NCBI GenBank assembly: GCA_963681505.1
Contig: OY811971.1
Coordinates: 21,481,353 to 21,545,352 of the forward strand
Direction of reading: 5' to 3'
Length of the DNA: 64,000 nucleotides
Origin: Eunapius fragilis
Lineage: Eukaryota > Porifera > Demospongiae > Spongillida > Spongillidae
Positions 58,600-64,000 of the stretch are shown in pieces. Under the pieces are notes generated by a model. That model did no database searches. It was given only the letters and a program-made list of their open reading frames with translations, and was not told where the DNA came from. Each line of letters starts with the position of its first letter. Position 1 is the stretch's first letter. The position numbers and the translations under genes were made by a program.

Positions 58600-59177
58600 A
58601 AAAATTAATAAATCATTGATTGCATCAATAAGCATAATTTTATTTGTCAAAGCAAATAGACACAAGGTATGCACTTATATACGCCAAAAACTAAATGTGA
58701 AATGGGTATAGCTTCAGATTACACTGAGATGAGTTGACAAACGATGAGACCTAAATAACATATGACATGGGCAAAGTGACACAATCTTCTGGTCCGAAGC
58801 TCAAAATTGAAATTATACGTTCTGAGAAATAACCATTTCTGAATGCACAGTGTGTAGGAATTCAATATGCCTTAGTTTCATCGAATAAACAATTAGTGGA
58901 TTTTTGTAATCCAATTATGAAAGGGTGGATCACCCAGCCCATAAACAATATTTGTAGCACATCACTAGATCTGAAATTATTATGCCATGTTCCGAGGAAG
59001 CAAGAGTTCGAGATGCATAGTCATGGTTCCCATTTTGACCATGTGATGCAGTTCATGAAGAGGTTGAAATTCATCACCATAAAAAGAAATGAGACAGTCC
59101 CACATGAAAGGTTACTAATGTACTATCTATGTTCAAAGTTGAACTATAGTGTGGGATGTCACTAGATCGATGACTAT
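58600..59177. other. No gene recognised
   Basis: AT-rich interval downstream of the ADAM gene on its strand. No further disintegrin, EGF or membrane exon of that gene could be found. Confidence 0.45.
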
Positions 59178-60996
59178 CTAACATTTTGCTCCACTTTTCA
59201 GCCAGCATTTTCGAGCATTGCAACATGGATCTTTGCACTCCTAGTATGCAGTAGAAGAATATATATTATGAGCCATTCCAGATAATGTAGACTACTTATG
59301 GGTTGACATTATACACACATGCGTGCACCATCACACAGATGGACTGCTCACCTCAACAGATCCACAGTCACATTGTTCACTTCCTTCACGGATACCATTC
59401 CCACATATGGCATGGGCATAAATGGTCTTAGGAACAGAAGTTTTAAGGCAGGATAGCACCTTTGGATCCTTCAAAATTTCACTAAACTTGTCATAACTGC
59501 AAGAACTCCAAAGAGTTTTGATGGCTTTAGAACCGGAATTAGTTGTCATAATGCACCCTTGCTTATCGACACAGATGCAGCCCTCTGTCGTGTTTGTGAC
59601 CATTGAGAGGAGAAAAAAAACAGGTGGAGATTAAGCTGTCAATTTTTAATACTACTTACTTATATCATTGTCTTGATCCAGGCCAAACGTGTGTCCCAAT
59701 TCATGCGCAGTAGTAGATGATGCTTGGTACAAAATGTCTCTTTCTTTTATAACTGCAGTAGATAATGGATCGCACATTGATTCCAAGTCTGAAAGTCCAT
59801 TGATTGGTTCGCCATCTTTGTATATGAAATCGTACCCTCTGCATGCAAATTAAAGCACTCTTGTCATAAACGCACGAGATTTTACATGCAAGACTGAACG
59901 TACGATAGAAGCACGACGGAATCCTTTTCAGCAGGAATTTCTTTCGCCTTGCCCACATACTTCTTAAAGTTGACGTATGCTTCATCCATTCGATACGCTA
60001 CGTGGGCCTTGTCTTCATCGGACCACGTGATGATTTTTACCAAAACAATACGAATTCCTACACTCTTATACATCTATATGCACATAAGATTTCGTATCAG
60101 GAATGCATATGTAAAATGTACAAATAACATTCATACGCTATCAACGGCGTTGACGATATCAATGGCTCTGTTCTCAGTCTTCGCAAGATCGCTCCCGTAC
60201 TTTTCATACTATTATATGCAAGTTATGTTATTTCAACATGTGCCCAGCTTATGCATGAGTTAACATACCATTGCTAAGTCGTTGACAATAACTAATCTGA
60301 CTATTAAAGGAGCAGCCTGAGCTCCAACCTATTTAATTAGGTTAGGATGTTTATAAAACCAGTGGTCCGCCGTAATTTAGGAATTGCACTACTTTACCAT
60401 TTCTCTCAAATTGTACAATCCCTGGTGGAGGTTTTTCGATACTGCTGCGTTCTTCTGTGAATTTTCTGCATGGAAAAGGTGCGTTAAAAAATTGAGACCA
60501 CATATATGTGTGCTAACGTACTGCTTCCGTCAGGGCTTTCGATGTTCTGATACAGTACGTGTGGTTGATCCAGCTGCAGTGATAATAATATAGAGTCATG
60601 AGGTGATTAGCAATTGTTTTAAGGACTTACAAAACTTCGAATATTGTTCTTTTCCCCGTGTGGTTCGATGTAGTATAACGAGGTTTCGCTAGACATGTCT
60701 CCAAATGACCCTCTGATAATGCTCATAATTAAACGCACATGCGTTTAGTGAAGTAAACATTTCCTCTGGTCACCTTATTCCGCTGCATGTACTAATTGTA
60801 GCAGTCCAGGATGGATGTCCAACCACCTCCCCATGGTAGAAGCAGTTGGGAAGACCCTACATATAGGATGTGATATGTCAGTATGCGCTGTCAGTGTTTA
60901 CTTATAAGTGGAGAAGGTCAATCTGTTGTGATTAATGCCACCTTTGGTACATTTTCCGGGGAAAATGATACTGTGCAATTCAGGCGCAATGTTACT
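59178..60996 (-). CDS. ADAM-family metalloprotease, partial, eleven exons
   Basis: Minus-strand exons: 60996-60942, 60856-60774, 60712-60631, 60573-60522, 60465-60398, 60328-60269, 60208-60137, 60073-59904, 59838-59660, 59584-59352 and 59240-59178, with phases that all agree. The prodomain reads GLPNCFYHGEVVGHP, STCSGIR (cysteine switch), GSFGDMSSETSLYYIEPHGE. The reprolysin domain has RLVIVNDLAM, YEKYGSDLAKTENRAIDIVN and SVGIRIVLVKIITWS. The zinc motif reads HELGHTFGLDQD, so the third His ligand of HExxHxxGxxHD is Gln. The C-terminal metalloprotease and disintegrin start (CGNGIREGSEQCDCGS, then ECKDPCCNARKCWLKSGAKC) follow, ending in TAG at 59178 unless the weak GTTAGA donor there is used. 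A sheddase-type role is usual for the family. Signal-peptide exon(s) were not found; the 61068-62718 element lies upstream. Confidence 0.88.
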
Positions 60997-61067
60997 CTGA
61001 CTCCAAAGAGCATTTAAATTTAAACGTTTATAAAGGACTGGTACCTAGCTGGATTATATATTTATAT

Positions 61068-62718
61068 GGGACAGTGTCCAGCAGAATCACCCTTCTTGCT
61101 AGTTTTTCAAGTTTTCAAATTTTTTGATTTTCCTTGAACACCCATGAGCTTCTGTCAAATGGTCCTTACGCATTCTAAATCGGACTATCCATCACAAAGT
61201 TACACAGCAATTCACGCGTCTGATTGCGTATGACTACATATCACGTATTTTATGAGACCAACGGGGAGTTCACGTAACAAATGTTTACGGGCATCGCAAA
61301 CCAGAATGAGCCTCGTACTCAGACTCAAATGTACGTAACGCCCATTCAATGTCCTCTAATTGTTCTAAATGCTCACAAAGTGCCCTGGTGATTCTGTTAT
61401 ATTTTCGTTTCCGCCAGTAGATGACCTTTTTGGCAAAATGGCTGTTTCGAGACATGTTTCGTTAATTCCGTGTTCTATACAAAACTGTGGTGAGATAGAA
61501 AACCCATCGTACGTATTCTGTCTGCCTTTTTACATTTTTTGCAGCCCTCAGGAGGGGCACGTTTTACACGCGTACGTTTGCTGCTGGTAGCCATTCATTC
61601 TACGACGTACTAGTAAGTGGCACACTTCGTTTAAAGGGTGCATGTTGCGCTGCGTACTGATAAATATTGTGCTCGACATAGGTGCGTGTTTTCTAGTATG
61701 GCTCTGAAACAAACAAGTCAAACAAGGTATGGCACCAACACGATGAGGTTTTTTGTTTTGCTCCGCGTGTCATATGCCTTGCAGGTCAATCTGTTGCCTA
61801 CAGTTGTGTCACCCCGGTTGAGGAAAACTACACTGATCCGTGAAGGTTAGCGGCTTCTTCACAGGCAGATTTTTACAGCGTCCCTCGGCGGTGGATCGCT
61901 TTTTTATTCACACCTAGCGTCTCTTAGCAGGATTGAATAGAAGAACATCGATAAAGAGGAGGTTTGTATAAAAGGTTGTGCTGTTGGTGAATTTTACAGT
62001 TTAACCCTGTATCGACCCTAATAGGTGACGATTCAGCTAGGCGTGCCAAGCGATCCCTACGTATACAAAGTTAAGGCCTCTCTAGCTGCGTGCATGCAGG
62101 CGGCGGGATCAAGCACATCATGAAGGAGTATTCATTATACCAGGTAGAGCAGATCGTCCCGCATGCCTGTGTTTTATTAGTGCTCTTTGGCTAGGGTGCG
62201 TGTCTCCCAGGCATATGTAGCCTGGGTGGAAGAGGCTTCTGCCATGATCTCTTCAATTGGCTGTACTTGTAACATTGCTATATTCCCCTCCGTACATGCA
62301 TATGTAAAAGGTTATTAAATTTTATTTGAAAGAAATTTATTAATGCATGTTACTGCTGGGAACGAGTCATTATCGTGGGGACGGGAATGAAATCACGGTG
62401 TAATAACGTAGTCTTGCGGATGTTGCTCACGTACTCACGCGCAAACACACGGATGAAGATTACGACCGTAATCCTATTCCCGTGAGTAATCGGTCCGAAC
62501 GCGGGTACGTAAGCCTGAGGACAACGTAATCCGTAACGTCAGGGTTACAAATGAATTTACGTGACCTTACGGGCCCGCGGCAGGGCAATTGAATCGCTGT
62601 GTTATTAGGCACTGAATTTATAATTAGCCATACATTTCAATGCGAGCGTTACTTTTCTTTTGCTTGTTCTGGAAATTTTGAAAAAGTACCATAGGGTGAT
62701 TTAGCTGGACACTGTCCC
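61068..62718. mobile_element. TIR-bounded element of 1.65 kb
   Basis: The left end, GGGACAGTGTCCAGC followed by AGAATCACCCT, matches the right end inverted (AGGGTGATTTAGCTGGACAC then TGTCCC). Both ends sit in TATAT-rich flanks, suggesting a TA-rich target. No transposase is recognised inside. A short plus-strand frame (61745-61850) starts MRFFVLLRVSYAL but has no partner exon. Confidence 0.6.
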
Positions 62719-64000
62719 ATATATATAAATTTGAAAGGTGGCTAAAGATGCCATTATGAAAGGTAAATATTTAAATTAAAACAATTAAAAAGAATCGGTG
62801 TGGTACAAATAACAGCGAAGATAGAAGAAAATCACATTGATTTTGTGCGAATTTTTCCTTCATATAAATTGACACTTTGGTCTTCCAGTACAGCTTCAAT
62901 TAAACATCTGAAACTTTCTATGACCATGAAGATGTTCATGACTCTTGGACTGTACTTAGGCTCTACATGAGATGGTAGGCATTATATAGGGTAATTTTAA
63001 GTGCTTTCTAGAATTATAAGCTTGCATTACAAGTGCATTGTGATTAGCTATTTTTTCAACATGGAGCAGCTAACTCCTGGGATAACCGCGGTTACAGACA
63101 ATTTGATGAATGATTAGACGTTCGCAGCCCTTAGAAATGCGTGTAACCGTATTTAACCGTGGCGCACGAAAGCTTAGTCAGGTTGGAAAACCGCCCAAAG
63201 AAACCGCCCATAAAAATTTATGTATCCGCGCGGCAACCCTGACTATGGGTGCACCCTGGCTATGGGTGCTTTTGTGATTAATACATGGGAGTTATTCACA
63301 TCAGAGTTAGCCCCAATTAATGATTAACACCCATAGAAAGGTATAGAACCAGTGTTGCGGCAATACATCGCGATGAAGGATTTAGCCATAAGGCAAGTAA
63401 GGACGGATGTTAAATATAGGTTTCGAATTTCTGTAAAGCTTTTTATGCGTCCGTACACTTTCAAACGAGCAGCGAATAAATATATGATGCAATTTGAATT
63501 TGTCATCGAAAGATTCATTTCAGTGCCGAGCCTTTCAGCTAACATCCGCCTCCTTTTTCCTGATAAATAGTCTTTGCAGTGGAAAATACCGCAGGCGCTG
63601 TCGAAGCAGGAATGCGCAAGCACTTCCTTGCTCGTGGTCGGGGCGGATGACTCATGATTCCTCCACCATTCCTCCACCATAGCAATGGTCATCAATTGTC
63701 GTTCGAATGCATCTTGTATATGCTGTAGATGTTTCTCACTTTTTACCTATGTCTCCAGATATATCTTTCTTTGTAGCCATAATCATTCACCTCAGCTATC
63801 AACAATCGAGTGATAATTGATCAAGAAATCCGATAATTGATCATAAGTAATTCAATATATTGCGATATTTATATCGCGACATGATAAATGGTAATGTTCA
63901 TATCGCGATATAGAAGATTAAGGATGAGGCTTCACATTCCTATGGGCAGGTTCTTTAAGCGCTACGATTCTTTGAACGATTAACCATTGACCACCTATGT
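62719..64000. other. No gene recognised
   Basis: AT-rich. A 123-codon minus-strand frame at 63324-63695 has Cys, Ser and Arg but no recognisable domain and no splice support. Near 63850-63910 ATATCGCGATAT-type palindromes cluster. Confidence 0.4.

Noticed and set aside
63324-63695. 123-residue minus-strand ORF as a missing ADAM 5' exon
   Set aside because: No signal peptide or prodomain motif, and a 1.65-kb element intervenes; kept only as unexplained open frame.

Overview
The window is animal nuclear DNA: introns of about 55-190 nt with GT-AG ends, phase-1 immunoglobulin exons, an ADAM metalloprotease, receptor-type tyrosine phosphatase exons, metazoan transposon families, and many micro- and minisatellites. 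Short introns, a DUF6589-type transposon and a small cysteine-rich secreted peptide gene together suggest a sponge or another early-branching marine invertebrate. This is inference; no ribosomal or mitochondrial marker is present.

Layout. Positions 1-4300 and 19150-38563 are the two arms of one giant inverted repeat whose outer end lies beyond the window. The right arm is swollen by later insertions that the left arm lacks: a 394-bp MITE (19307-19700), an IS630/Tc1-type transposon (21065-23832) and a Ty3/gypsy retrotransposon (26677-38448). That retrotransposon is itself split by a 6.5-kb CACTA-like element (28037-34550) carrying a further MITE. Because the left arm preserves the empty sites, insertion points and target duplications can be read directly. 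Between the arms lie a DUF6589 transposon with 0.84-0.89-kb terminal inverted repeats (5034-8706), a 0.55-kb-armed palindrome (9842-11081), tyrosine phosphatase exons (11899-12788, minus) and a seven-Ig-domain transmembrane protein gene (15833-18428, minus). The Ig and phosphatase exons may belong to one receptor phosphatase.

The most remarkable locus starts just right of the palindrome. A TATA box (38667) precedes a plus-strand gene (38744-41391) encoding a small secreted protein. Its 3' half is divided into 22 consecutive microexons: eighteen of 3 nt, three of 6 nt and one of 9 nt, ending in an 18-nt terminal exon. Each is bounded by AG and GTAAGT-like sites, and introns are 62-116 nt. All 27 exons join in one frame of 149 codons, and the microexons encode a cysteine-rich segment.

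Further right are a Ulp1-protease/PHD fragment (43439-44017, minus), decayed transposase-like reading frames (46.3-47.3 kb), an intron-containing integrase relic (49558-50822), a complete second gypsy copy (51428-56704), and eleven exons of an ADAM protease (59178-60996, minus) with an altered zinc motif and a cut-short disintegrin domain. A TIR-bounded 1.65-kb element (61068-62718) follows. The remaining stretches show no recognisable gene.
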